A stretch of 5,786 nt of DNA from Bacteroidales bacterium UBA4318 (GCA_002393895.1 DGUE01000184.1:1-5786); one strand, 5' to 3'; shown: positions 1-5,585, counted from the first letter of the stretch. Made by a program: numbers and translations. The notes: generated from the sequence alone by a model not told the origin.

Positions 1-168
1 ACGGTGAAGCAGGTGCGCAAGGATGTGACCGCCAAGTGCTACGGCGGCGACGTGACCCGCAAGCGCAAACTGCTCGAGAAGCAGAAGGAGGGCAAGAAGC
101 GTATGCGCCAGATAGGCAAGGTGCAGGTGCCCCAGAGTGCCTTCATGGCAGTTTTGAAACTGGATTAA
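1..168 (+). CDS. lepA: Elongation factor 4 (LepA), C-terminal fragment
   Basis: Frame 1 is open from the window edge to a TAA at 166-168 and encodes the last 55 residues of a longer protein; the start lies outside the window. The segment carries the highly conserved LepA C-terminal signature: [19 protein letters not shown], then GKKRM and a terminal [11 protein letters not shown] stretch. LepA is a ribosome-associated translational GTPase that acts in the cytoplasm on stalled or mis-translocated ribosomes; its C-terminal domain, basic and unique to the family, contacts the ribosomal A site region. The many Lys and Arg residues here fit that role. The GTPase domain is not visible. The tatA start follows 33 nt downstream, so read-through from lepA into the tat genes is possible. 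The identification rests on family-specific motifs and is very secure. Confidence 0.96.
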   Translation, partial: TVKQVRKDVTAKCYGGDVTRKRKLLEKQKEGKKRMRQIGKVQVPQSAFMAVLKLD

Positions 169-201
169 TTTTTGATGCCGGCCGGTCCGGCGCCCTATAA
201 T

Positions 202-405
202 ATGAAGAATCTGTTACTGTTCCAGAACTTCGGCATTTGGGAAGTTCTCATCATCGCATTCGTAGTGCTGCTTCTCTTCGGCGGCAAGAAGATTCCCGAA
301 CTCATGAAAGGCCTCGGAAAGGGCGTCAAGAGCTTCAAAGAAGGGATGAAGGATGTGGAGAAGGAAATCAAAGACATCGACAACGAGGTAAAGTCTGAGG
401 AATAA
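202..405 (+). CDS. tatA: Sec-independent protein translocase subunit TatA
   Basis: This 67-aa protein has the full TatA plan: a short N-terminus, one membrane helix (about residues 12-27), the F26-G27 hinge, a KKIPEL turn at 29-34, an amphipathic helix (about 35-50) and an acidic, charged tail. TatA oligomerises in the inner membrane and forms the conducting element that moves folded twin-arginine precursors recognised by TatC. An acidic residue, E14, sits at the start of the membrane helix where family members keep a polar residue. I chose the ATG at 202 because it gives the normal short N-terminus; in-frame starts at 172 (TTG) and 175 (ATG) would add an unconserved MPAGPAP-type extension. 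No Shine-Dalgarno site is seen; the leader is A/T-rich (TATAAT directly before ATG). Its stop overlaps the tatC start by one base (TAATG), implying translational coupling. No separate tatB is present here. Confidence 0.93.
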   Translation: MKNLLLFQNFGIWEVLIIAFVVLLLFGGKKIPELMKGLGKGVKSFKEGMKDVEKEIKDIDNEVKSEE

Positions 406-1160
406 TGGGGGAGGAGATGTCCTTCTGGGATCATCTGGAGGCGCTTCGCTGGTGCCTGCTGCGGGTGGTCATCGCTTTCGCGCTTATGCTGGTGGGGTGC
501 TTCATCGCCCTGCCGCATATTTTCGATAGCGTGATCCTCGGGCCTGCCCATGCGGATTTCTTCCTGTACCGCGCACTGGGTTTCGTATATGGCCCGGGGG
601 AGGACGTCAATATAATCAACATAAACGTGGCCTCGCAGTTCATGACCCATATCAGCGTGAGCATGTGGATGGCCCTGCTGTTGGTTTTCCCTTATCTGAT
701 GTACCAGATCTGGGTGTTTGTGCGCCCGGCCCTCTATCAGCGCGAGGTGCCCGGGGTCCGCGGGGCCTTCCTCGGCGGCACGGGGCTCTTCTATCTGGGC
801 TGCCTGGTGGGCTACGTGGTGGTCTTCCCCATCATCTTCAAGTTCCTCACCTCTTACCGGGTGTCCGAGGATATAGTGAACCAGATATCGCTCAATAGCT
901 ACATGAGCACGCTTCTGAGCATGGTGTTCGTGATGGGACTGGTGTTCGAGCTGCCTTCGCTGAGCTGGCTGCTCGGCAAGCTGGGAGTGGTGAACCGGGG
1001 GATGCTCCGGGGCTGGCGCCGCTACGCAGTGGTGGTGCTGCTGGTGCTTGCCGCACTCATCACCCCGACGGGGGACCCCTTCACCCTGATGGTGGTCTTC
1101 CTCCCGTTGTATCTGCTTTACGAGTTATCGATTGTTGTAGTTCCCGCATCTTTTTGCTAA
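405..1160 (+). CDS. tatC: Sec-independent protein translocase subunit TatC
   Basis: A 251-aa polytopic membrane protein that is the twin-arginine signal receptor of the Tat translocase. The N-terminus has the cytoplasmic FWDHLEALR motif (residues 7-15), whose Glu and Arg belong to the known signal-peptide binding site. Six hydrophobic segments lie at roughly 17-36, 85-105, 123-146, 165-189, 205-220 and 225-246. Other family landmarks are FVRPALYQRE (105-114, E114 equivalent to the conserved loop Glu), VFELP (180-184, with the conserved E182 in the membrane) and LITPTGDPF (218-226, with conserved D224). The start overlaps the tatA stop. The sequence ends only 8 residues after YELSI, so the usual charged cytoplasmic tail is nearly absent, and a promoter-like box runs over its last codons. 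Family assignment is secure; the short tail is an observation, not proof of defect, because the tail is variable in the family. Confidence 0.95.
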   Translation: MGEEMSFWDHLEALRWCLLRVVIAFALMLVGCFIALPHIFDSVILGPAHADFFLYRALGFVYGPGEDVNIININVASQFMTHISVSMWMALLLVFPYLMYQIWVFVRPALYQREVPGVRGAFLGGTGLFYLGCLVGYVVVFPIIFKFLTSYRVSEDIVNQISLNSYMSTLLSMVFVMGLVFELPSLSWLLGKLGVVNRGMLRGWRRYAVVVLLVLAALITPTGDPFTLMVVFLPLYLLYELSIVVVPASFC

Positions 1161-1165
1161 CTTTA
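1135..1165 (+). promoter_or_regulatory. Putative Bacteroidota sigma-ABfr promoter for the DUF4886 gene
   Basis: A TTG at 1135-1137 is followed after 20 nt by TAACTTTA (1158-1165). The Bacteroidota housekeeping consensus is TTG, 19-21 nt, then TAnnTTTG, so this differs only in the last base. The -7 box starts on the tatC stop codon and lies 17 nt before the ATG at 1183. Transcription of the secreted DUF4886 protein can thus begin here independently of the tat genes. The match is by eye. Confidence 0.55.
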
Positions 1166-1182
1166 CAAGAAATATAGGAATT

Positions 1183-2079
1183 ATGAAACGTATCCTCTTC
1201 GCTATTGCCGTGCTGCTGGCCGCGGCCTTCTCGCTTTCCGCACAGGAAAAATACCCCAACAATCCGCTTCCCGTCAATCCCGACACACTCCGCATACTCG
1301 CAATAGGCAACTCCTTCTCGGATGATGCCACCCAGTATCTGCCGGACCTTCTGGAGGCCGCAGGCATCCATAACGTGATCCTGGGCCGCCTCTACATCGG
1401 CGGATGCACCCTGGAGCGCCACTGCAAGGAGTTCGAGACCAACGGCCACGAATACGTCTACCTAAAGTCTACCAAGAACAAGTGGGAGACCATCAAGAAA
1501 TACAAGCAGGGCTCCTTCATGGATGGCGTAGGGGATGAACCCTGGGATATCATCACCATGCAGCAGGGCTCGCCCAAGAGCGGCCGCTGGGATAGCTACG
1601 ACCCCTGGCTTGGCAAGCTGATAGAGATCGTGCGCGCCAACTGCTCCAACCCCAAGGCGGCCATAGTATGGCATCAGACCTGGGCATACGCAAGCACCTA
1701 CACCAACCGCAATTTCGCCAACTACGCATACGACCAGCAGTACATGTTCGACAGCATCCAGATCTGCGTAGACAAGGCCCGGAAGCAGTTCAACATCCCC
1801 GTGGTGATCCCCAGCGGCCCGGCAGTGCAGCTGATGCGCGGCACCTCCCTCAAGACCGAGAAGGAACTCACCCGCGACGGCTTCCACATGGACTACAAGT
1901 ATGGCCGCTATCTCACCGCATGCGTGTGGTTCGAGACCCTGATCAAGCCCTGCACGGGCGTGAGCGTGAAGGGCAACAGCTTCCGCAATGCCGGCACCGA
2001 TAACGAAGTGACAGACAAGGAGGCCGCCCTAATGCAGAAGGTGGCCATCAAGGCCGTCAAGGCCCAGGCCAAGCGCTAA
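1183..2079 (+). CDS. Secreted DUF4886 (SGNH-hydrolase-like) protein
   Basis: A 298-aa protein with a classical Sec signal peptide (K2-R3, hydrophobic core 4-18, likely cleavage after SLSA at residue 20). It has no twin-arginine motif, so it is not an obvious Tat client despite its neighbours. The mature part resembles the DUF4886 family of Bacteroidota, a distant branch of SGNH/GDSL hydrolases: ILAIGNSFSDD at 38-48 gives the candidate nucleophile S44; G73-G74 lies in the block II region; ITMQQGS at about 124-130 is in the block III region, where classical enzymes have Asn; and DGFH at 232-235 supplies the candidate catalytic D232 and H235. Classical SGNH enzymes remove acyl groups from carbohydrates or lipids; the substrate here is unknown. 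The gene has its own promoter-like box and sits 25 nt ahead of the transketolase pair. Family placement is good, activity is inference. Confidence 0.85.
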   Translation: MKRILFAIAVLLAAAFSLSAQEKYPNNPLPVNPDTLRILAIGNSFSDDATQYLPDLLEAAGIHNVILGRLYIGGCTLERHCKEFETNGHEYVYLKSTKNKWETIKKYKQGSFMDGVGDEPWDIITMQQGSPKSGRWDSYDPWLGKLIEIVRANCSNPKAAIVWHQTWAYASTYTNRNFANYAYDQQYMFDSIQICVDKARKQFNIPVVIPSGPAVQLMRGTSLKTEKELTRDGFHMDYKYGRYLTACVWFETLIKPCTGVSVKGNSFRNAGTDNEVTDKEAALMQKVAIKAVKAQAKR

Positions 2080-2104
2080 CCGGAATTATCTATCAAAGCA
2101 AGAT

Positions 2105-2944
2105 ATGAAGAAGAACATTCAGGAACTAACCGACATCGCCTCCCAGGTCCGCCGAGACATTGTGCGGATGGTGACGGCCGCCAAATCCGGCCATCCGGGA
2201 GGATCCATGAGCAGTACCGACATCCTTACTGCCCTCTATTTCAACGAAATGAACCAGGATCCCGAGACCTGGACGCGCGACGCCAAGGGGCAGGATGCAT
2301 TCATCCTCTCCGCCGGGCATCTGGCTCCGGTGTACTACTCGGTCCTGGCCCGCGCCGGCTACTATGATCCCAAGGAGATGGGCACCCTCCGCAAGTTCGG
2401 AAGCAATCTCCAGGGGCACCCCTGCGTAGGACACATCAAGGGTATCTTCCAGCCCTCCGGCTCCCTCGGACAGGGCCTTTCCGCCGCTGCGGGCATAGCC
2501 CTCGGCAAGAAGCTGAGCGGAGATCCCAACCGCGCCTTCGTCCTCTGCGGCGACGGCGAGAGCGAGGAAGGACAGATATGGGAGGCGGCAATGTTCGCCC
2601 TCCATCACAAGCTGGACAACCTGGTGGCAATGACCGACTGGAACGGCATGCAGATCGACGGCCCCATCGAGACCGTTACCGGCATCGAGGAGCTGAACGA
2701 GAAGTGGCTGGCGTTCGGATGGGATGTGATCGTGGCCGACGGACACGACTTCGAGTCTATCCTGAACGCATTCCAGCTTGCCCGCAAGGCGAACGGCAAG
2801 CCTAAGATGATACTTTTCAAGACCGAGATGGGCCACGGAGTGGACTTCATGGCCGGAAGTCACAAATGGCATGGAAAGGCTCCCAGCGCAGAGCAGTGCG
2901 CACAGGCGCTGGAGCAGCTCAAAGAAACCTTAGGAGATTACTAG
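2105..2944 (+). CDS. Transketolase, N-terminal (thiamine diphosphate-binding) subunit
   Basis: A 279-aa protein equal to the first third to half of a full transketolase. It shows SGHPGGS (28-34), SAGHLAPVYY (69-78), GSLGQGL (119-125), and the thiamine diphosphate motif starting GDG (149-151) and ending at WN (N180), which binds Mg2+ and the diphosphate. HKWHGKAP (253-260) near the C-terminus matches the active-site His region. With its partner it would transfer two-carbon ketol units between pentose, tetrose, triose and hexose phosphates in the cytoplasmic non-oxidative pentose phosphate pathway. It stops with TAG one base before the ATG of the C-terminal subunit, so the two are translated together. 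No frameshift is indicated: the N-part ends in a normal family C-terminus and the next gene has its own start, so this is a true two-subunit form. Many anaerobes and archaea have this form. Confidence 0.94.
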   Translation: MKKNIQELTDIASQVRRDIVRMVTAAKSGHPGGSMSSTDILTALYFNEMNQDPETWTRDAKGQDAFILSAGHLAPVYYSVLARAGYYDPKEMGTLRKFGSNLQGHPCVGHIKGIFQPSGSLGQGLSAAAGIALGKKLSGDPNRAFVLCGDGESEEGQIWEAAMFALHHKLDNLVAMTDWNGMQIDGPIETVTGIEELNEKWLAFGWDVIVADGHDFESILNAFQLARKANGKPKMILFKTEMGHGVDFMAGSHKWHGKAPSAEQCAQALEQLKETLGDY

Positions 2945-2945
2945 T

Positions 2946-3899
2946 ATGAAGAAGTATACAGATTCCGGAAAGAAAGATACCCGCAGCGGATTCGGTGCAG
3001 GCCTCGTGCTCGCAGGCCGCGAGAGCCCCGATGTGGTTGCCCTCGCTGCAGACCTTAAAGGCTCCTTGAAGATGGATGCCTTTGCCGAGGAATTCCCCGA
3101 AAGATTCATTGAGTGCGGCATCGCGGAAGCCAACATGGTAGGCGTCGCAGCCGGCCTCGCCCTTACCGGCAAAGTGCCTTTCTGCGGCTCCTTCGCCGAG
3201 TTCGTGACCGGCCGCGTGTACGACCAGGTGCGTCAGGAAGTATCCTACGGCAACACCAACGTCAAGCTCGCTTCTTCCCACGCGGGAATAACCCTTGGTG
3301 AAGATGGCGCCACGCACCAGACCATGGAAGACCTGGCCCTGATGCGCGCCCTGCCCGGCATGACCGTGCTTGTGCCCTGCGACTACAACCAGACCGTGCA
3401 GGCCACCTTGGCCGCAGCGCGTATGGTGGGCCCCGTCTATCTGCGTTTCGGCCGCCCGTCCGTGCCCAATTTCACCGATCCGGACGAGCCCTTCGAGATA
3501 GGCAAGGTCTACAATCTGAATCCTGGTAAGGACGTGACCCTGGTTGCCACCGGCCATCTGGTATGGGAGGCCCTGCAGGCCGCAGAGGCCCTCGAAGCAG
3601 AGGGAATCAGCGCCGAGGTGCTGAACGTGGCGACCGTGAAGCCCCTGGATGCAGCCGCTATCCTGGAGTCGGTCGGCAAGACCGGCGCCGTGGTGGTTGC
3701 CGAGGAGCACAATGCATTCGGCGGCCTTTCCGAGGCCATCGCATCCGTCGTTGCCGGCGGCAAGCCCGCTCCCATCGAGTTCATCAACGGTGGGGATAAG
3801 TTCGGACAGAGCGGCACTCCTGCCGAGCTGATGGCGGCCTACGGGCTGGATGCAGCGCATATCGCCGCAGCGGCGAAGAAGGCAATCGCACGCAAATAG
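2946..3899 (+). CDS. Transketolase, C-terminal (pyrimidine-binding) subunit
   Basis: A 317-aa protein made of the transketolase pyrimidine-binding domain (about 10-175) and the C-terminal domain (about 185-315). The segment FIECGIAEANMVGVAAGLA (54-72) includes E61, the equivalent of the Glu that activates the thiamine ring. F83, R90 and the DQ at 93-94 belong to the cofactor/substrate pocket; SHAGITLGEDGATHQ (111-125) is the typical substrate loop, with H112 and H124. The C-terminal domain carries VVVAEEHNAFGGLSEA (249-264), shared by transketolases and 1-deoxyxylulose-5-phosphate synthases. DXS is an alternative for such sequences, but the separate N-subunit next door has transketolase-type motifs, which favours transketolase. 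The start at 2946 is fixed by the 1-nt gap after the partner gene. It is the last gene before a 253-nt hairpin-rich spacer. Confidence 0.94.
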   Translation: MKKYTDSGKKDTRSGFGAGLVLAGRESPDVVALAADLKGSLKMDAFAEEFPERFIECGIAEANMVGVAAGLALTGKVPFCGSFAEFVTGRVYDQVRQEVSYGNTNVKLASSHAGITLGEDGATHQTMEDLALMRALPGMTVLVPCDYNQTVQATLAAARMVGPVYLRFGRPSVPNFTDPDEPFEIGKVYNLNPGKDVTLVATGHLVWEALQAAEALEAEGISAEVLNVATVKPLDAAAILESVGKTGAVVVAEEHNAFGGLSEAIASVVAGGKPAPIEFINGGDKFGQSGTPAELMAAYGLDAAHIAAAAKKAIARK

Positions 3900-4010
3900 C
3901 CTGCTTCGCAGCCTACGGCTGTTTATTAGGGGCGCTGCCCCTAATGTACCCTGCGGCTCTCGGCCTTAGTCCTACGGACCGGCCTCCGCCGTGCGCCATG
4001 CAGGGCGCAG
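3900..4010. repeat. Cluster of short GC-rich triloop hairpins
   Basis: No gene is seen in this spacer. It is a chain of inverted repeats, most with a 3-nt loop: CTGC-ttc-GCAG (3901-3911), CAGCC-tac-GGCTG (3909-3921), ATTAGGGGC-gct-GCCCCTAAT (3925-3945, a perfect 9-bp stem), GTCC-tac-GGAC (3969-3979, flanked by GGCC at 3962-3965 and 3981-3984), and TGCGCC-atgcag-GGCGCA (3992-4009). CCTACGG occurs twice. None is followed by a T run on the plus strand, so a classical terminator is not supported, though the 9-bp stem could help end or protect the transketolase mRNA. It looks like an intergenic repeat element; multiplicity in the genome cannot be judged here. Confidence 0.6.
3925..3945. repeat. 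Perfect 9-bp hairpin after the transketolase genes
   Basis: ATTAGGGGC at 3925-3933 and GCCCCTAAT at 3937-3945 are exact reverse complements around a GCT loop. The hairpin begins 26 nt after the stop codon of the transketolase C-terminal subunit. It lacks the U-rich tail of an intrinsic terminator; an mRNA 3' end or Rho-assisted termination role is possible but inferred. Confidence 0.6.
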
Positions 4011-4024
4011 TGAACCCTGGGTGT

Positions 4025-4053
4025 TCCCGGTGTCCCATTTTTACGGACACCGG
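4025..4053. repeat. Inverted repeat, copy 1 (CCGGTGTCC arms)
   Basis: CCGGTGTCC (4027-4035) and GGACACCGG (4045-4053) form a perfect 9-bp stem with a 9-nt, T-rich loop. The same arm sequence recurs in the next hairpin. The left arm, extended to 4025-4036, is also perfectly complementary over 12 bases to the right arm of copy 2 (4096-4107), so the two hairpins can refold into one larger structure. Confidence 0.75.
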
Positions 4054-4073
4054 TGACAAAAACCCCATGAAAA

Positions 4074-4110
4074 TGCTCCCGGTGTCCATGATTTCGGGAC
4101 ACCGGGAGCA
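4074..4110. repeat. Inverted repeat, copy 2 (14-bp perfect stem) upstream of the sigma gene
   Basis: TGCTCCCGGTGTCC (4074-4087) and its exact reverse complement (4097-4110) form a 14-bp stem with a 9-nt loop, ATGATTTCG. It ends 8 nt before the candidate ECF promoter at 4119 and 42 nt before the sigma factor start. There is no T run after it on the plus strand; on the minus strand the following bases are only loosely U-rich. It may insulate the sigma operon, act as an operator, or be one unit of a dispersed repeat. Confidence 0.75.
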
Positions 4111-4118
4111 CTTGCAAT

Positions 4119-4144
4119 AATCTATTGACAGGTTGGTGCGTCTA
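4119..4144 (+). promoter_or_regulatory. Candidate ECF-type promoter of the sigma gene
   Basis: The sequence from AATCTA (4119-4124) through 16 nt to TCTA (4141-4144) lines up without gaps with the motif before the next gene (4652-4677): 12 of the 22 bases before TCTA agree, including AA, CT and TTG, and TCTA is identical. GCGTCTA also resembles the CGTC-type -10 element of many ECF promoters. Only 8 nt separate TCTA from the ATG at 4153, so the transcript would be nearly leaderless. The -35 part is weak. Confidence 0.4.
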
Positions 4145-4152
4145 TAATATAT

Positions 4153-4653
4153 ATGTACGAACAACAATTCCGGGAGTTGGTGGAGAAGTACAGCGAGCAG
4201 CTGTACTGGCACGTGCGTGAACTTGTGGGAAGCCATGAAGATGCCGACGACATCCTCCAGGAGGTTTTCGTGAAGGTATGGAAGGCGCTGCCGGGTTTCC
4301 GCGGGGATTCTTCCATCCAAACCTGGCTTTGGAGGATTGCCACCAACGAGGCCCTGAGCTTCCTTCGCAAGCAGAAGGTTCGGGCGGCACTGAGCTTCTC
4401 TTCTATCGATGCGGAAGCGGAGCGGGTTCTGGATTCGGATCTCTGGTTCGATGGCGACGCGGCTCAGCGCAGGCTGGCTGTTGCGGTGGCCAAACTCCCC
4501 GCAAAGCAGCGCGCCGTGTTCTGCATGCGCTATTTCGAAGAACTGCCATACGAAGAGATTTCCGGCATTACGGGCACTTCCGTTGGCGCTTTGAAGGCTT
4601 CTTACCATCAGGCAGCGGAGAAGGTGAAGGTGATGGTGACGGAAGAAGATTAA
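4153..4653 (+). CDS. ECF-family RNA polymerase sigma factor
   Basis: A 166-aa two-domain sigma factor without regions 1 and 3. Region 2 spans about residues 5-75: the core-binding and -10 recognition helix DADDILQEVFVKVW is at 30-43, and W58, W60 and RIATNEALSFLRKQ (61-74) form the rest. A variable linker (76-103) leads to region 4 (about 104-160), with LPAKQRAVFCMRYFEEL (115-131), EEIS and the helix-turn-helix GTSVGALKASYHQA (141-154) that reads the -35 element. It directs RNA polymerase to a small regulon, usually for envelope or oxidative stress. The next two genes, a membrane protein and a secreted helical protein, fit an autoregulated stress operon. The ATG at 4153 is preceded by ATAATATAT, an A/T-rich context with no Shine-Dalgarno site. 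The subgroup and regulon are not known. Confidence 0.94.
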   Translation: MYEQQFRELVEKYSEQLYWHVRELVGSHEDADDILQEVFVKVWKALPGFRGDSSIQTWLWRIATNEALSFLRKQKVRAALSFSSIDAEAERVLDSDLWFDGDAAQRRLAVAVAKLPAKQRAVFCMRYFEELPYEEISGITGTSVGALKASYHQAAEKVKVMVTEED

Positions 4654-4678
4654 ACTTTTGCAACGGTTTTACATCTAA
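4652..4678 (+). promoter_or_regulatory. Candidate ECF sigma-dependent promoter before the membrane-protein gene
   Basis: AAACTT (4652-4657), 16 nt, then TCTAA (4674-4678) closely resembles the RpoE-type pattern GAACTT-N16-TCTGA. It lies in the 34-nt gap between the sigma and membrane-protein genes, with its first bases overlapping the sigma stop codon, and ends 9 nt before the ATG at 4688. It would allow the downstream two genes to be expressed more strongly than the sigma gene when the sigma factor is free. Confidence 0.5.
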
Positions 4679-4687
4679 TTAATCGGT

Positions 4688-4969
4688 ATGAGTAAGAAAA
4701 TCCAATACAAAGTTCCGGACGGCTACTTCGAGAATCTCCGCACGAGACTCTCGGGAATTCCTGCGCAGGAGAAGCAGCCCGGCCGGATGCAGAAATTCGC
4801 TCCTTACCTCGCGCTTGCAGCGTGCTTCGCGCTTGCGGTGCTCGTGGGCAATCTGGTTCTTAACCGGACCGCCATCCCTGCCGCTTCGGACGAAGAGATT
4901 ATCGAGTACCTCATCAGTTCCGACATCACGCTCGCGCAAATAGAAGATTATTTGATTGTTAATGAGTAA
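4688..4969 (+). CDS. Short single-pass membrane protein, probable anti-sigma/regulator
   Basis: A 93-aa protein with a basic N-terminal segment (1-36), one strong membrane helix (about 37-58) and an acidic C-terminal part (59-93, including SDEEIIEYL). By the positive-inside rule the N-terminus is cytoplasmic and the acidic part periplasmic. The N-terminal YKVPDGYFENLRTRL (7-21) resembles a VPxGYFExL motif common at the start of small proteins encoded beside ECF sigma genes in Bacteroidota. Its place directly after the sigma gene suggests that it binds the sigma factor at the membrane. The cytoplasmic part is only about 36 residues, much shorter than a usual anti-sigma domain, and no zinc-binding HxxxCxxC motif is present. 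It ends with TAA just before the next start. The anti-sigma role is inferred from context, not from a recognised domain. Confidence 0.75.
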   Translation: MSKKIQYKVPDGYFENLRTRLSGIPAQEKQPGRMQKFAPYLALAACFALAVLVGNLVLNRTAIPAASDEEIIEYLISSDITLAQIEDYLIVNE

Positions 4970-4973
4970 AACT

Positions 4974-5585
4974 ATGAGAAAGTTTTTGATCGCAGCGGCT
5001 GCCCTTTTGCTTGGCGTCGCAGTTTTTGCCCAGAATCAGGAAGGCAAAAAGCCCCAGCAGTACAAGTTTTCCAAGGAAGACATAGAACAATTCCGCCAGG
5101 GTGCAAGAGACCGCATCCAGAGCGAGCACATCGCCTACTTGACCTCCGAACTTGAACTTACCCCCGAAGAGGCCGAGAAGTTCTGGCCCGTGTACAACAA
5201 GGCTCACAAGGAGCAGATGGAGAATAACCAGGAGTATCGCCAGGCCCTGAAGAACCTCAAGCAGGTTTTGAAGGATGGCAAGGGCGAGTCTGAAGTGAAG
5301 GCTGCACTGGAGGCCTACAACAAGGCGAAGGACGGGCAGCGCAATGTGCTGGCAGACTACCAGAAAGACTTCATCAAGATTATCGGTGTGGTTAAGACCG
5401 CCAAGCTCTATGTGGCCGAAGACAGCTTCCGCACCCGCCAGATCCACAATCTGACCGGCGGCAGGGGACAGCAGCAGCCCGGCGTGCGCCCTCAAGGCAA
5501 TCGTCAGCAGAAAGGCAAAGGCCAGTCCGGTTATGGCAAGGGCCAGCCGAAAGAAAGGCCGGTGCAGAAGCCGGAGAATATTTAG
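4974..5585 (+). CDS. Secreted Spy/CpxP-like helical protein with Gln/Gly/Lys-rich tail
   Basis: From the ATG at 4974 this is a 203-aa protein: signal peptide 1-19 (MRK, hydrophobic core, cut after VFA), a highly charged helical core (about 32-156) and a low-complexity tail rich in Q, G, K, R and P (161-203). ELELTPEEAEKFWPVYN (59-75) is typical of small periplasmic proteins in Bacteroidota that resemble Spy/CpxP, chaperone-like or stress-sensing helical proteins; AKLYVAEDSFRTRQ (143-156) is the matching later helix. An in-frame ATG at 4962 (adding MSKT) overlaps the preceding gene by 8 nt; I prefer 4974 because it gives a normal signal peptide. As third gene of the sigma operon it could protect envelope proteins, or feed back on the regulator as CpxP does. 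That role is inference; the family match is loose. Confidence 0.8.
   Translation: MRKFLIAAAALLLGVAVFAQNQEGKKPQQYKFSKEDIEQFRQGARDRIQSEHIAYLTSELELTPEEAEKFWPVYNKAHKEQMENNQEYRQALKNLKQVLKDGKGESEVKAALEAYNKAKDGQRNVLADYQKDFIKIIGVVKTAKLYVAEDSFRTRQIHNLTGGRGQQQPGVRPQGNRQQKGKGQSGYGKGQPKERPVQKPENI

Noticed and set aside
166..174. TAATTTTTG resembling the TAnnTTTG box before tatA
   Set aside because: It has one extra T between TA and TTTG; a separate tatA promoter is not supported well enough to list.
1183..1245. Twin-arginine signal on the DUF4886 protein because of the neighbouring tat genes
   Set aside because: The N-terminus has KR followed directly by a hydrophobic core and no RR-x-F-L-K motif; it is an ordinary Sec signal.
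2126..2872. A 248-codon minus-strand open frame
   Set aside because: Antisense shadow of the transketolase N-terminal subunit, with no start context or family motif.
2919..3860. A 313-codon minus-strand open frame
   Set aside because: It mirrors the transketolase C-terminal subunit; long antisense frames are expected in GC-rich genes with G/C-ending codons.
4027..4110. CRISPR-like or direct repeat array
   Set aside because: There are only two units, each palindromic, with no regular spacers and no cas genes.
4125..4148. TTGACA and TATAAT, exact sigma-70 hexamers before the sigma gene
   Set aside because: They are only 12 nt apart, far from the usual 17, and Bacteroidota primary sigma uses a different consensus. 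The TATAAT is better read as A/T-rich start context, and the same CTATAATAT string precedes the tatA ATG.
3913..4608. A 231-codon open frame on the minus strand across the spacer and the sigma gene
   Set aside because: It runs antisense to a clear ECF sigma factor and through the hairpin cluster; its protein has no recognisable motif and its composition follows from the opposite strand's codon pattern.
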